A model generated the notes under the pieces. It ran no database searches. It saw only the letters and a program-made list of their open reading frames with translations, and was not told the DNA's origin. Positions 23,802 through 31,985 of a DNA stretch of 37,993 bases are shown here, one piece after another. Position numbers and translations under genes: made by a program. The stretch comes from an uncultured Pseudoxanthomonas sp. Lineage in GTDB: Bacteria; Pseudomonadota; Gammaproteobacteria; Xanthomonadales; Xanthomonadaceae. The stretch's first letter is position 1. Every line of letters starts with the position of its first letter. The stretch is taken from assembly GCA_946886405.1 (NCBI GenBank), contig CAMPIO010000028.1:1-37993 (forward strand). Direction: 5' to 3'.

Positions 23802-23832
23802 TAACTGTACTAATACAAATAGTACAGTTAAA
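23802..23832. promoter_or_regulatory. Palindromic operator, probable GntR/YtrA binding site
   Basis: TTAACTGTACT (23802-23812) and AGTACAGTTAA (23822-23832) are perfect 11-base inverted arms with a 9-base AT-rich centre. The site lies 14 bases upstream of the gntR start and is strikingly AT-rich compared with its surroundings. The long, spaced, dyad-symmetric form fits a YtrA-type dimer or dimer pair. Confidence 0.8.
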
Positions 23833-23847
23833 GCAGGCCTCGTCAAC
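23820..23847 (-). promoter_or_regulatory. Sigma-70 promoter of the gntR-ABC-peptidase operon
   Basis: On the minus strand TTGACG (23842-23847) and TACTAT (23820-23825) are separated by 16 bases; TACTAT is preceded by TG one base upstream. The predicted start near 23813 leaves a leader of about 24 bases. The -10 and the start lie within the palindrome, so a bound regulator would block the polymerase. Confidence 0.65.
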
Positions 23848-23858
23848 CATGACCGACG

Positions 23859-23878
23859 GCCTCCCCTCAGGGAGGCCT
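23859..23878. terminator. Short stem-loop after tsaB
   Basis: GGCCTCCC-CTCA-GGGAGGCC is a perfect 8-bp stem with a 4-base loop, eight bases beyond the tsaB stop and upstream of the gntR promoter. It is well placed to end the tsaB transcript, but no T-run follows on the minus strand, so it may work with other factors or only protect the 3' end. Confidence 0.45.
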
Positions 23879-23886
23879 GACGCGCA

Positions 23887-24630
23887 TCACGTCCGCGAGG
23901 CGCGCAGGGCCTTCTGTTCGTCCAGGGTCAGGGCGACGTTGTTGCGCAGGTAGGCCGGTTCGACATGCTCCGGCGCGACCGCCTCCCCGCGCGCGAAGGC
24001 ATCCGCCGCCAGCCGCGCGAGATCGGCCGCATGCGGCAGCGCCTGAGCGTCGATGCGGGCGATGCGGGCCTGCAGGCGCGTGGCAAGCACACCGTCCGCG
24101 GCGGCGAGGCCCGTGCCCACGCCGATCCAGCCGGCGTCATCGCCGGGCAGGTTGTAGCCGGCCGGCGCCAGCACGGCCTCCGCGGACATCGCGGTCAGCA
24201 CGTGGTCGCGCCAGGCGAACGTGCCCGTGTAGACCTCCCCCATGCGCGCGTCGATCGCGGCCAGGATCGGCGGCGCCGCAACGACGGCACAGCCGGCCTC
24301 GCCGGCGACCACGCACGGCGGCGGCACGCGTGCGGCCAGCACCGCCAGCGTGGAGACCGGCACCAGCGGCCGGTCCAGTGCCAGCGCAATGCCCTGCGCC
24401 AGCGCGATCGCCAGGCGCACGCCGGTAAATGCGCCGGGGCCGCGGCCCAGCGCGATGGCATCGAGCTGGCTGCGGACCACACCCGCTTCGGCGAGCAATT
24501 GCTCGGCCCACGGCAGCGCGAGTTCGGCATGCCGCCGCGGTGCGATCTCGAAGCGCTCGCGCACCTCGCCATCGACGTAGACGGCGACGGAACAGGCCTC
24601 GGTGGCGGTTTCGAAGGCGAGCAGTTTCAT
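23887..24630 (-). CDS. tsaB: tRNA threonylcarbamoyladenosine biosynthesis protein TsaB
   Basis: TsaB is the regulatory partner of TsaD in making t6A37 on ANN-decoding tRNAs, an essential modification in most bacteria. The 247-residue protein shows the family's ASKHA-type opening MKLLAFETATEACSVAVY, the His-containing PRRHAELALPWAEQLL, GRGPGAFTGVRLAIALAQGIA and ILAAIDARMGEVYTGTF, then the variable C-terminal part ending with YLRNNVALTLDEQKALRA. TsaB lacks the metal site of TsaD, as expected here. It is co-directional with the helicase gene 54 bases upstream, in a pairing often seen in this family of bacteria. A stem-loop follows its stop. Confidence 0.95.
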   Translation of the reverse strand: MKLLAFETATEACSVAVYVDGEVRERFEIAPRRHAELALPWAEQLLAEAGVVRSQLDAIALGRGPGAFTGVRLAIALAQGIALALDRPLVPVSTLAVLAARVPPPCVVAGEAGCAVVAAPPILAAIDARMGEVYTGTFAWRDHVLTAMSAEAVLAPAGYNLPGDDAGWIGVGTGLAAADGVLATRLQARIARIDAQALPHAADLARLAADAFARGEAVAPEHVEPAYLRNNVALTLDEQKALRASRT

Positions 24631-24684
24631 GGAGCAGGCAAAAGGAACGAGGCGGCTAGCTTAAACGCTGGGGCGCGGCGGGGA

Positions 24685-26733
24685 TCAGAAGCGCGCATCG
24701 GCGAACCAGTCGTCCGCGTCGCCGGCACGGGCCGGTATCGCGGGCGTGTCCTCGACCTCGGCACCGAAGAAGCGCTGCACGTCCTGCACGCGCTGCGTGC
24801 GCCGGAACGGCGGCAGCGAGTCGAGGAACACGCGCCCGTACGGCTTGCCGGTCAGGCGCGGATCGCACAGGACCAGCACGCCGCGGTCGGTCTCGCTACG
24901 GATCAGCCGGCCCACCGCCTGCTTCAGCGCGATCACCGCCTGCGGCAACTGCTCGTCGCGGAACGGATTGCCGCCCGCGCGGCGCACCGCTTCCAGCCGC
25001 GCTTCGAACACCGGATCATCCGGCGCGGCGAACGGCAGCTTGTCGACCACCACCACGCTCAAGGCATCGCCGACCACGTCGACACCCTCGCGGAAGCTCG
25101 CCGCGCCCAGCAGCACGCCGTTGCCGGATGCGCGGAAACGCTCCAGCAACGTGCCACGCGGCGCTTCACCCTGCACGAACAGCGGCCACGGCCCGCCACG
25201 GAGTGCGTCGGCGGCCTCGCGCAGTGCGCGATGCGACGCGAACAGGAGGAACGCACGGCCCTGCGACGCCTCCAGCACCGGCCGCAGCGTCGCGATCAGT
25301 CCCGCGCCGTAGCCGGGTGCATTCGGGTCGGGCAATCCGATCGGCAGGTAGCACAGCGCCTGCTGCGGCCAGTCGAAGGGACTTGGCTGCAGCAGCGTCG
25401 GCGGATCGTCCAGGCCCAGGCGCACGGCGAGATGGTCGAAACGTCCACCGACCGCCAGCGTGGCCGAGGTGAACACCCACGCCGCGCGCGACTGTTCGCG
25501 GTGCTGCCGCAGCGGACCGGAGACATCGAGCGGCGTGCGCTGGCAGCGGAAGGCGCGCGGCGTCAGTTCGTACCACAGCACGTCGCTGGCATCGTCGGCT
25601 TTCGGCGTTCCGTCGTCGAACGCACCCGCGCCGGACGGCCCCTCGTACCAGCGCGACAGCCGCGTACCGAATTCCTTCGCCCGCGCCGCGCACGCTTCCA
25701 GTCCGAGCGATGCGGCGGCCAGCGGAGCAAGGGCAGCGGACAGGTCGCCGAGCGCGCCGGCGAGCACGTCGAACCCGGCCGCCACCTCCGGCTTCGCCAG
25801 CAAGCGTTCGCGCGTACCCCGCGCCGGCACCCCTTCCATCGCGGCACGCAATTCCCGCAATGCCTGCTCGAGTGCACGCACAGGCGGCTGCAACACCGAC
25901 AACGCGCCGGCCGCGTCCTTCGACTCGGCCAGGCAGTCGCGCGCCAGTTCCTGCAGCGGACGCATGCCGAACCCCTCGCCGAAGAAGTTCGCCGCCAGTT
26001 CGGGCAACTGGTGCGCTTCGTCGATGACGAACGCCTGCGCGCCCGGCAGGATTTCACCGAAGCCTTCCTGCTTCAGCGCGAGATCGGCGAGCAGCAAGTG
26101 GTGGTTGACCACCACGATGTCCGCCGACTGCGCGCGTTGACGTGCCTGCACCACGAAGCAGTCGTCCCAGAAGGGGCACTCGCTGCCCAGGCAGTTGTCG
26201 ACGGTGGACGTGACCAGCGGCAACAGCGGGGAGTCGTCAGGCAACGCGGCCAGTTCGGCCATGTCGCCGAACTGCGTGCGGCCGCCCCACGCGACGATGC
26301 GCTGGAACTGGTCAACGTGCTCGCGGCTGATGAAGGTCGTGCGCAGTGCCTGCGGGTCGCCCTTGGCCTGATTCAACCGATAGCGGCACAGGTAGTTGCT
26401 GCGCCCTTTCAGCAGCGCCGACTTCAACCCGGCAACGCCGAGCGCATCGCGCACGCGCGGCAGGTCACGGTGGTAGAGCTGGTCCTGCAATGCGCGCGTG
26501 CCGGTGGAGACGATGGTCTTCAGCCCCGACAGCAGTGCAGGCACCAGATACGCGAACGTCTTGCCGGTGCCGGTACCCGCTTCGGCCAGCAGCACGTCCC
26601 GCGCGTCGAAGGCATCGGCGATCGCCGCCGTCAGTCGTTGCTGGGCGTCGCGGGGGGCGAAGGCGTCGAGTCGTTCCGCCAGCGCACCGCCCTCACTGAG
26701 GGCGTCGCGGCTGGCCTGGGCTAGCTGGGACAT
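24685..26733 (-). CDS. ATP-dependent DNA helicase of the DinG/YoaA group, with iron-sulfur cluster
   Basis: The 682-residue protein has helicase motif I EAGTGTGKT at 51-59, four cysteines (116, 181, 186, 192) in the XPD-like pattern that holds a 4Fe-4S cluster, the DEAH box at 238-241 (VIDEAHQLPELA), and the C-terminal RecA domain with FLLFASHRALREAA, ASFREGVDVVGDALSVVVVDKLPF and the arginine-finger motif ALKQAVGRLIRSETDRG. These enzymes unwind 5'-3' and deal with stalled forks and R-loops; YoaA is linked to tolerance of replication inhibitors. Length and the compact iron-sulfur region fit YoaA better than the longer DinG, but I left the symbol empty because the two are hard to separate by eye. 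tsaB follows 54 bases downstream. Confidence 0.92.
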   Translation of the reverse strand: MSQLAQASRDALSEGGALAERLDAFAPRDAQQRLTAAIADAFDARDVLLAEAGTGTGKTFAYLVPALLSGLKTIVSTGTRALQDQLYHRDLPRVRDALGVAGLKSALLKGRSNYLCRYRLNQAKGDPQALRTTFISREHVDQFQRIVAWGGRTQFGDMAELAALPDDSPLLPLVTSTVDNCLGSECPFWDDCFVVQARQRAQSADIVVVNHHLLLADLALKQEGFGEILPGAQAFVIDEAHQLPELAANFFGEGFGMRPLQELARDCLAESKDAAGALSVLQPPVRALEQALRELRAAMEGVPARGTRERLLAKPEVAAGFDVLAGALGDLSAALAPLAAASLGLEACAARAKEFGTRLSRWYEGPSGAGAFDDGTPKADDASDVLWYELTPRAFRCQRTPLDVSGPLRQHREQSRAAWVFTSATLAVGGRFDHLAVRLGLDDPPTLLQPSPFDWPQQALCYLPIGLPDPNAPGYGAGLIATLRPVLEASQGRAFLLFASHRALREAADALRGGPWPLFVQGEAPRGTLLERFRASGNGVLLGAASFREGVDVVGDALSVVVVDKLPFAAPDDPVFEARLEAVRRAGGNPFRDEQLPQAVIALKQAVGRLIRSETDRGVLVLCDPRLTGKPYGRVFLDSLPPFRRTQRVQDVQRFFGAEVEDTPAIPARAGDADDWFADARF

Positions 26734-26769
26734 CGGGAAAACGGAAGGCGGCGTGCAGCGGCAAGGGTA

Positions 26770-26789
26770 CCGCGTCGGGACGGACGCGG
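26770..26789. terminator. Weak stem-loop between the lipoprotein and helicase genes
   Basis: CCGCGTC (26770-26776) and GACGCGG (26783-26789) form a perfect 7-bp stem with a 6-base loop, a few bases beyond the lipoprotein stop. There is no T-run, so termination is only possible, not shown. Confidence 0.3.
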
Positions 26790-26797
26790 CGTGCCTT

Positions 26798-27382
26798 TCA
26801 CATGCGCTCGATCACCGGCACGGTGCAGGCATCGCGACGACTTTCGGCATCGGTGACCGCCGCCTGGGTGGTGGCTGCACGCGCCGCGTGCTGCGCGGCG
26901 TCTTCCGGCGTGTGGCGTGCCGGCAGGGCGGGCTGCACCGCGAGGTCGTGCTGGCGCACCTGGCGCACGGTTTCCCAGTGCTGCCGACACAACGGCCCGA
27001 CCTGGGAACCCAACTGGAAGGCGCGCTGCGCCAGCGTGTCGGCGCGCGCGTAGTCGCCCTGCAACAACGCGACTTCGGCGCGCTCCTGCAACACGGCAGG
27101 ATCGTCAGGCACCAGCAGTAGTGCCTGGTTCAATGCCTCCGCCGCCATCGCGAGATCACGTGCCGCGCGCGCCTGTTGTGCCTGTTCGCGCAGGTCTTCG
27201 ACCTGCGGATCACGCAATGGCTGCACCGCGAGCTCGCGGTCGTCATCCCCTGCCACCGCTTGAATGGCGGCGACGCGCTGGTCGGGCGTCATGGGATCGC
27301 GCGCGACGGGGGGTTCGGGCAACGGTGCGGAGACACAACCCGCCAGACACAACAGGAACAGGGGGGAAACGGATTTCATCAT
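26798..27382 (-). CDS. Small TPR-like lipoprotein coupled to mrcB (LpoP-like PBP1b activator candidate)
   Basis: The start is the ATG at 27382, which shares bases with the mrcB stop as TGATG; the second codon is also ATG and could serve instead. The 194-residue product has a lipoprotein signal peptide with lipobox LAGC (Cys at residue 16), a disordered Pro-rich segment, then a TPR-like helix pair (MAAEALNQALLLVPDDP, then ERAEVALLQGDYARADTLAQRAFQLG). Residues after the Cys (VSAPLPEP) lack an Asp at +2, so sorting to the outer membrane is expected. In Pseudomonas aeruginosa the outer-membrane lipoprotein LpoP, which has TPRs, activates PBP1b and is encoded beside it. Context and architecture suggest the same role; sequence homology is untested. 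The longer open frame upstream of this start is a shadow of mrcB. Confidence 0.8.
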   Translation of the reverse strand: MMKSVSPLFLLCLAGCVSAPLPEPPVARDPMTPDQRVAAIQAVAGDDDRELAVQPLRDPQVEDLREQAQQARAARDLAMAAEALNQALLLVPDDPAVLQERAEVALLQGDYARADTLAQRAFQLGSQVGPLCRQHWETVRQVRQHDLAVQPALPARHTPEDAAQHAARAATTQAAVTDAESRRDACTVPVIERM

Positions 27383-29793
27383 CACGGTTGCTGCGGGGGC
27401 GTCTCTTCGGGTGGCGGTGCTTCTTCTTTCTTGCGGTCGAGGCCGAACCAGCTGCGCCAGCCGCCACCTTCCGACGCTTCGTCTTCGACCAGCGGCTGTT
27501 CGACCACGCAGGCGGCGTAGGCAGGCGCGAAGCCGCTCACGAACGGCAGCTGGCGCGCTTCGGGGCAGCTGGCGTCGGTGGTGTTGGAACCGACCACCCA
27601 CTGCCAGTCCAGGCCCTTGCCGGACACCTTCAGCGGCGCACTCGGCAGTCGTGCGAACAGCCCCGACCACACGCGCATCGCGCCGGTGCCGCCATACAGG
27701 CCGGTCTGTTCGTTCTGGTCGTTGCCCATCCACACTACGGCCAGGTGATCGCCCGTGTAGCCGGCATACCAGCTGTCGCGACTGTCGTTGCTGGTACCGG
27801 TCTTGCCTGCGGACTGCAGCCGACCCAGGCCATCGCCGATCAACTGACGCCCGGTGCCGTTGGACACCACCTGCTGCAGCGCGACCGTGATCAGGTTCGC
27901 GGCGATGGAATCGCCCTCCTGCGCCGGTGCGGGCGTCTTGTCGTAGCGCTTCAGCAGCTTGCCGTCCGGATCGAGCACGCCACGCACCGCATGCAGCGGC
28001 TGGATCTCGCCGCCCGACGCGAGGAACTGGTACAGCTGCGCCATCGCGTACGGGCTCTGGTCCGTGGAACCCAGGATCAGGGCCGGGTTCGGTTCTGCCT
28101 GGATGCCGGCCAGCACGCGGATCAGTTGCGCCAGACGGTCGGGCTCGACCTTCATGCCCACGCGCACGGTCGCCTGGTTGTACGAACGCGCCAGTGCATC
28201 GACCAGGCGCACGGTGCCATGGCTGCGGCGGTCGGCATTGGCCGGCGTCCAGCGACGGTTCTTGCCCAGTTGCACCGTCACGGGCGAATCGTCGACCCAC
28301 GAGGCCAGCGAATACTGGTCAGGCTGCGCCAGCGCGAGCAGGTAGACGAAGGGCTTGAGCAGCGAACCGACCGGCCGCTGCGCTTCCACCGCGCGGTTGA
28401 AGCCGACTTCGGATACGTTGCGGCTTCCCACGACGGCCAAGACGTCGCCGTCGTGCACGTCGGTCACCACCATGCCGGCCTGCAGCGGCGGCCTGCGCTT
28501 GTTCTCCAGCGCCTTGATCGTGCGCATCACGGAGGCTTCCGCGTAAGCCTGCGCCGACGGCGACATGCCGGTGAGCACACTCAAGCCTGCGCCCTGCAGC
28601 GCGCTTTCGGGGTAATCGCGCGCCAGTTGCCGGCGCACGAGGTCCACGTAAGCGGGGAAGCGGTTGGCGGCGGCCATGCCCGGCGTCTTGGTGATCCCGA
28701 GCGGCGCGGCGCGAGCGCGCTTGTATTCGGCATCGTCGATCAGGCCCGTCTCGTGCAGCTTGGACAGCACGTAGTCGCGTCGTTGCGTGGCCCGTTCCGG
28801 ATTGCGCCGCGGGTTGTACCAGGAAGGGCCCTTCACCAGACCGATCAGCAGCGCCACTTGTTCCGTGGTCAGGCTGTCCAGGTCGCGCCCGAACCAGAAT
28901 TCGGCCCCTGCCGCGACCCCGTGGATGGCCTGGCTGCCACGCTGGCCCAGGTCCACCTGGTTGAAGTACGCCTCCAGAATGGTGCGCTTGTCGTAGCGCG
29001 CTTCCAGAATCAGGGCGTAGAGGATCTCGTTGAACTTTCGGGTTGCGGTCTGCTCCTTGCCGATGCCGAGCAGACCGCTGCGCGCGAGCTGCTGGGTCAG
29101 CGTGCTGGCGCCCTGCTTCGTGTCGCCACCCGACCGCACCAGCAGCCATGCCGCGCGCACCATGCCCGACAGGTCGATGCCATGGTGGTCCTTGAAATCG
29201 CGATCCTCGACCGCCTGCAGGCCGGTCACCAGCAGTTCCGGCACTTCTTCCAGCCGCACCAGCCGACGTTCTTCCTGCTTCTGCCCGTACAGCGTGGCGA
29301 TCCGCGCCGGATCCAGCCGCGCCGCCTTGAGGTTCTGCTTGCGCGCGAGATCGCGCACCGTCGCGATCCGGCCATCGGACAGGCTGACCTGCACCCTGCG
29401 TGGCGCCACGCGGCCGTCCACATCGATGTAGCCGCGACTGGAAATGGTGAAGCGACCGCCATCGCGCGCATACGTGCCCGGACTGGCGCCAGTGCCGTCG
29501 TCGCGGTACGACGCCGCGTCGAGCTCGGTCTTCAGCGTCTGCGCATCCATCGCCAAGCCAGGCGCGACCTGCAGCGGCCGCGCGTACACGCGGGTGGGGA
29601 TCTGCCAGCGCAGTTCGCCGAAACGCTCGGTGACCTGGTGGTTCAGATACAGCGTGTAGGGAATCAGGAATCCCAGGCCCAGGCCGACGACGGCCAGGCC
29701 CCATGTCAGCAGGCGCTGCCGCCAGCCGGGCCCATCACCGTCATCGATGTCGTCTTCGTCCAGCGCTTCGTCGTCGTAGTCGTTGCGGGCCAC
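27382..29793 (-). CDS. mrcB: Bifunctional penicillin-binding protein 1B (peptidoglycan glycosyltransferase/transpeptidase)
   Basis: The 803-residue class A PBP polymerises lipid II into glycan strands and cross-links them in the periplasm. An acidic cytoplasmic tail leads into a membrane helix at about 28-50, then a UB2H-type region (QIPTRVYARPLQV). The glycosyltransferase domain has catalytic Glu196 in AVEDRDFKDHHGID, GASTLTQQLARSGLL and RKFNEILYALILEARYDKRTILEAYFN. The transpeptidase has nucleophile Ser477 in RPVGSLLKPF, Ser537 in SYNQ and Lys664 in AGKTGTSND. The start is a GTG (29791-29793) giving MARNDYDDEALDED; its ribosome site is weak. The presence of UB2H and of an adjacent lipoprotein marks it as PBP1b and not PBP1a. 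It is divergent from the glycosyltransferase with 95 bases between. Confidence 0.95.
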   Translation of the reverse strand: MARNDYDDEALDEDDIDDGDGPGWRQRLLTWGLAVVGLGLGFLIPYTLYLNHQVTERFGELRWQIPTRVYARPLQVAPGLAMDAQTLKTELDAASYRDDGTGASPGTYARDGGRFTISSRGYIDVDGRVAPRRVQVSLSDGRIATVRDLARKQNLKAARLDPARIATLYGQKQEERRLVRLEEVPELLVTGLQAVEDRDFKDHHGIDLSGMVRAAWLLVRSGGDTKQGASTLTQQLARSGLLGIGKEQTATRKFNEILYALILEARYDKRTILEAYFNQVDLGQRGSQAIHGVAAGAEFWFGRDLDSLTTEQVALLIGLVKGPSWYNPRRNPERATQRRDYVLSKLHETGLIDDAEYKRARAAPLGITKTPGMAAANRFPAYVDLVRRQLARDYPESALQGAGLSVLTGMSPSAQAYAEASVMRTIKALENKRRPPLQAGMVVTDVHDGDVLAVVGSRNVSEVGFNRAVEAQRPVGSLLKPFVYLLALAQPDQYSLASWVDDSPVTVQLGKNRRWTPANADRRSHGTVRLVDALARSYNQATVRVGMKVEPDRLAQLIRVLAGIQAEPNPALILGSTDQSPYAMAQLYQFLASGGEIQPLHAVRGVLDPDGKLLKRYDKTPAPAQEGDSIAANLITVALQQVVSNGTGRQLIGDGLGRLQSAGKTGTSNDSRDSWYAGYTGDHLAVVWMGNDQNEQTGLYGGTGAMRVWSGLFARLPSAPLKVSGKGLDWQWVVGSNTTDASCPEARQLPFVSGFAPAYAACVVEQPLVEDEASEGGGWRSWFGLDRKKEEAPPPEETPPQQP

Positions 29794-29888
29794 AGGGGAT
29801 GCGACAATGGGAATTCGGGCGAGTCTAGCGCAGCCGCCAGGGGCGCGCCCGGCCCGTTCCCCCCTCGCTCAGCTGGAGTTGCAACGGA

Positions 29889-31985
29889 ATGTCGATGTCG
29901 TGGGCCGACGTGCGCTTCATGCTGGAACGCGCGCGCGGTCTGGCCCGGCGGGGGCTCGCCAGCCTGCGTACGCGCGGCCTCGGCCCCACCTGGGCACGGG
30001 TGAGACGGCACTTCGCACGCCGCGCGCCTCCGATCTCGCAGCCGCTCTACTTCCCCGCCAACGACCCCTTCGCGCCCTTCACGGTGCCGGCCAGCGAAAC
30101 GCCGCGCGCCAGCATCGTGATCCCGGTCTACAACCAGGCCGCGTACACGCTCGCCTGCCTGCGTGCGCTGGCGGAACATCCTCCTGCCGTGACGTGCGAG
30201 GTCATCGTGGTGGACGACGGATCCGCTGACGAGACCAGCGCGTGGATGCCGCAGATCGGCGGACTGCGCTACCACCGCCGCAGAACCAATGGCGGCTTCA
30301 TCGCGGCATGCAACGACGGCGTGGCGCTGGCGAAGGGCGACTACCTCGTGCTCCTCAACAACGACACCGTGCCGCAGCCGGGTTGGCTGGACGCGCTGCT
30401 GTCCACGTTCGACAACGATGCAGGCGTCGGCCTGGCGGGTGCGCAGCTGGTGTATCCGGATGGCCGCCTGCAGGAAGCCGGCGGCGTGGTGTTCGACGAT
30501 GGCTCTGCATGGAATTACGGCCGTTTCGACTCGCCCGACGATCCCCGCTACGCCAGCCTGCGCGATGCGGACTACTGCTCTGGCGCCGCGATCGCGGTTC
30601 CGGTGGTGGTGTTCCGCGACCTGGGAGGTTTCGACACGCGCTATGCGCCCGCGTACTACGAAGACACGGACCTTGCCTTCGCCATGCGGGCGCGCGGCCT
30701 TCGCGTCGTCTACCAGCCTGCGTCGCGTGTCGTGCATCTGGAAGGCATCACGTCCGGCACCGATACCGGCGGCGGCGTAAAGGCCTACCAGGTGCGCAAC
30801 CGTGGCGTGTTCGCGGCGAAATGGAAGCAGGCACTCGCGCACCAGCCACCTGCAGGCAGCGTGCCGACGGCAGGCTCGGTGGTGCGCACGCGACGCCAGG
30901 TGCTGGTCATCGATGCGGAAACACCACGGCCGCAGCACGACTCCGCGTCGCTGCGCCTGGTCAACCTGATGCGGCTGCTGGTCGACGACGGCGCCCACGT
31001 CGTGTTCCTGCCGGCCGACCTGCGGCATGTGGAGGGCGACACCGCGCGCTTGCGCCGTTACGGCATCGAAGCGTGGCACGCACCGTTCGCGGCAGCGCCT
31101 TCCGCCTGGCTGCGCGAACATGGCCACCGCTTCGATGTGGTGATGCTGTCCCGTCACTACGTGGCCGCCGAGTTCCTTCCGCTGGTGCGGCGTTTCGCCC
31201 CGCAGGCGCGGGTGGTGTTCGACACCGTCGACCTGCACTTCCTGCGCGAGCTGCGCGGCGCCGAGCTGGCCGACGATGCCGGCCTGCGACGCGCCGCCGA
31301 ACGCACGCGCGATCGCGAACTCGCGCTGATGCGGCAGGCGGATGCCACGCTGGTGGTCAGTCCGGTCGAGCGCGACCTGCTGTCCACGCTGCTGCCCGGC
31401 GCCCACGTTGAAGTGATGCCCAACCTGCACGAACTCCGGCACACAGGGCTGCCTTTCGAACAGCGGAAGGACCTGGTCTTCGTCGGGGGCTTCCGCCATC
31501 CACCCAACGTGGATGCCATGCTGTGGTTCGGGCGCGACATCTTCGCGCGCATCCACGCGCAGCGGCCCGACATCCGGTTCCACTGCATCGGGATGGCGCC
31601 GCCGGCCGACGTGCTGGCGCTGCAGGCGCGACCGGGCATCCTGGTGCACGGACACGTCGCGGACATCGATGGCTACATGGACGGCGCACGCATCGCGCTT
31701 GCGCCGCTGCGTTTCGGTGCCGGCGTCAAAGGCAAGGTCAACCTGAGCATGGCGCATGGTCAACCGGTGGTGGCCACGTCGTGCGCCATCGAAGGCATGC
31801 ATCTGACCCATGGACACGACGTCCTGGTTGCGGACGATGCGGCCGCCTTCGCCGACGCCGTGTTGCGGCTGTACGAGGATCGCGACCTTTGGCAGTGCCT
31901 CTCCGACCATGGTCGGGAGAACATCGCGCGTCACTTCTCGATGGATGCCGCGCGCGACACCGTACGGCGCGTCTTCCGGCGTTAG
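29889..31985 (+). CDS. Two-domain glycosyltransferase: GT2 (GT-A) fused to GT4 (GT-B)
   Basis: The 698-residue protein has no signal peptide or membrane helix. Residues about 70-310 form a GT2 domain: ASIVIPVYNQAAYTLACLRALAE, VIVVDDGSADET near 107, TNGGFIAACNDGVALAKGDYLVLLNNDTVPQPGW with the DxD-like NND near 156, and YYEDTDLAFAMRARGL near 256 with the catalytic acid. Residues about 325-690 form a GT-B domain of the GT4 type, with DLVFVGGFRHPPNVDAMLWF and APLRFGAGVKGKVNLSMAHG near 611. Such fused enzymes often build O-antigen or exopolysaccharide in the cytoplasm by adding two sugars. The sugar specificity cannot be read from sequence. No other polysaccharide gene is in the window. Its TAG overlaps the stop of the opposing TPR gene. 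Confidence 0.88.
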   Translation: MSMSWADVRFMLERARGLARRGLASLRTRGLGPTWARVRRHFARRAPPISQPLYFPANDPFAPFTVPASETPRASIVIPVYNQAAYTLACLRALAEHPPAVTCEVIVVDDGSADETSAWMPQIGGLRYHRRRTNGGFIAACNDGVALAKGDYLVLLNNDTVPQPGWLDALLSTFDNDAGVGLAGAQLVYPDGRLQEAGGVVFDDGSAWNYGRFDSPDDPRYASLRDADYCSGAAIAVPVVVFRDLGGFDTRYAPAYYEDTDLAFAMRARGLRVVYQPASRVVHLEGITSGTDTGGGVKAYQVRNRGVFAAKWKQALAHQPPAGSVPTAGSVVRTRRQVLVIDAETPRPQHDSASLRLVNLMRLLVDDGAHVVFLPADLRHVEGDTARLRRYGIEAWHAPFAAAPSAWLREHGHRFDVVMLSRHYVAAEFLPLVRRFAPQARVVFDTVDLHFLRELRGAELADDAGLRRAAERTRDRELALMRQADATLVVSPVERDLLSTLLPGAHVEVMPNLHELRHTGLPFEQRKDLVFVGGFRHPPNVDAMLWFGRDIFARIHAQRPDIRFHCIGMAPPADVLALQARPGILVHGHVADIDGYMDGARIALAPLRFGAGVKGKVNLSMAHGQPVVATSCAIEGMHLTHGHDVLVADDAAAFADAVLRLYEDRDLWQCLSDHGRENIARHFSMDAARDTVRRVFRR

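Noticed and set aside
27383..28300. Upstream extension of the lipoprotein frame to 28300
   Set aside because: The extension is a mrcB shadow. The lipoprotein signal and lipobox fix the start at the TGATG overlap.
23965..30003. Long plus-strand frames of 919 and 1,028 codons opposite tsaB, the helicase and mrcB
   Set aside because: They have the same register relation to well-recognised genes and show no family features.
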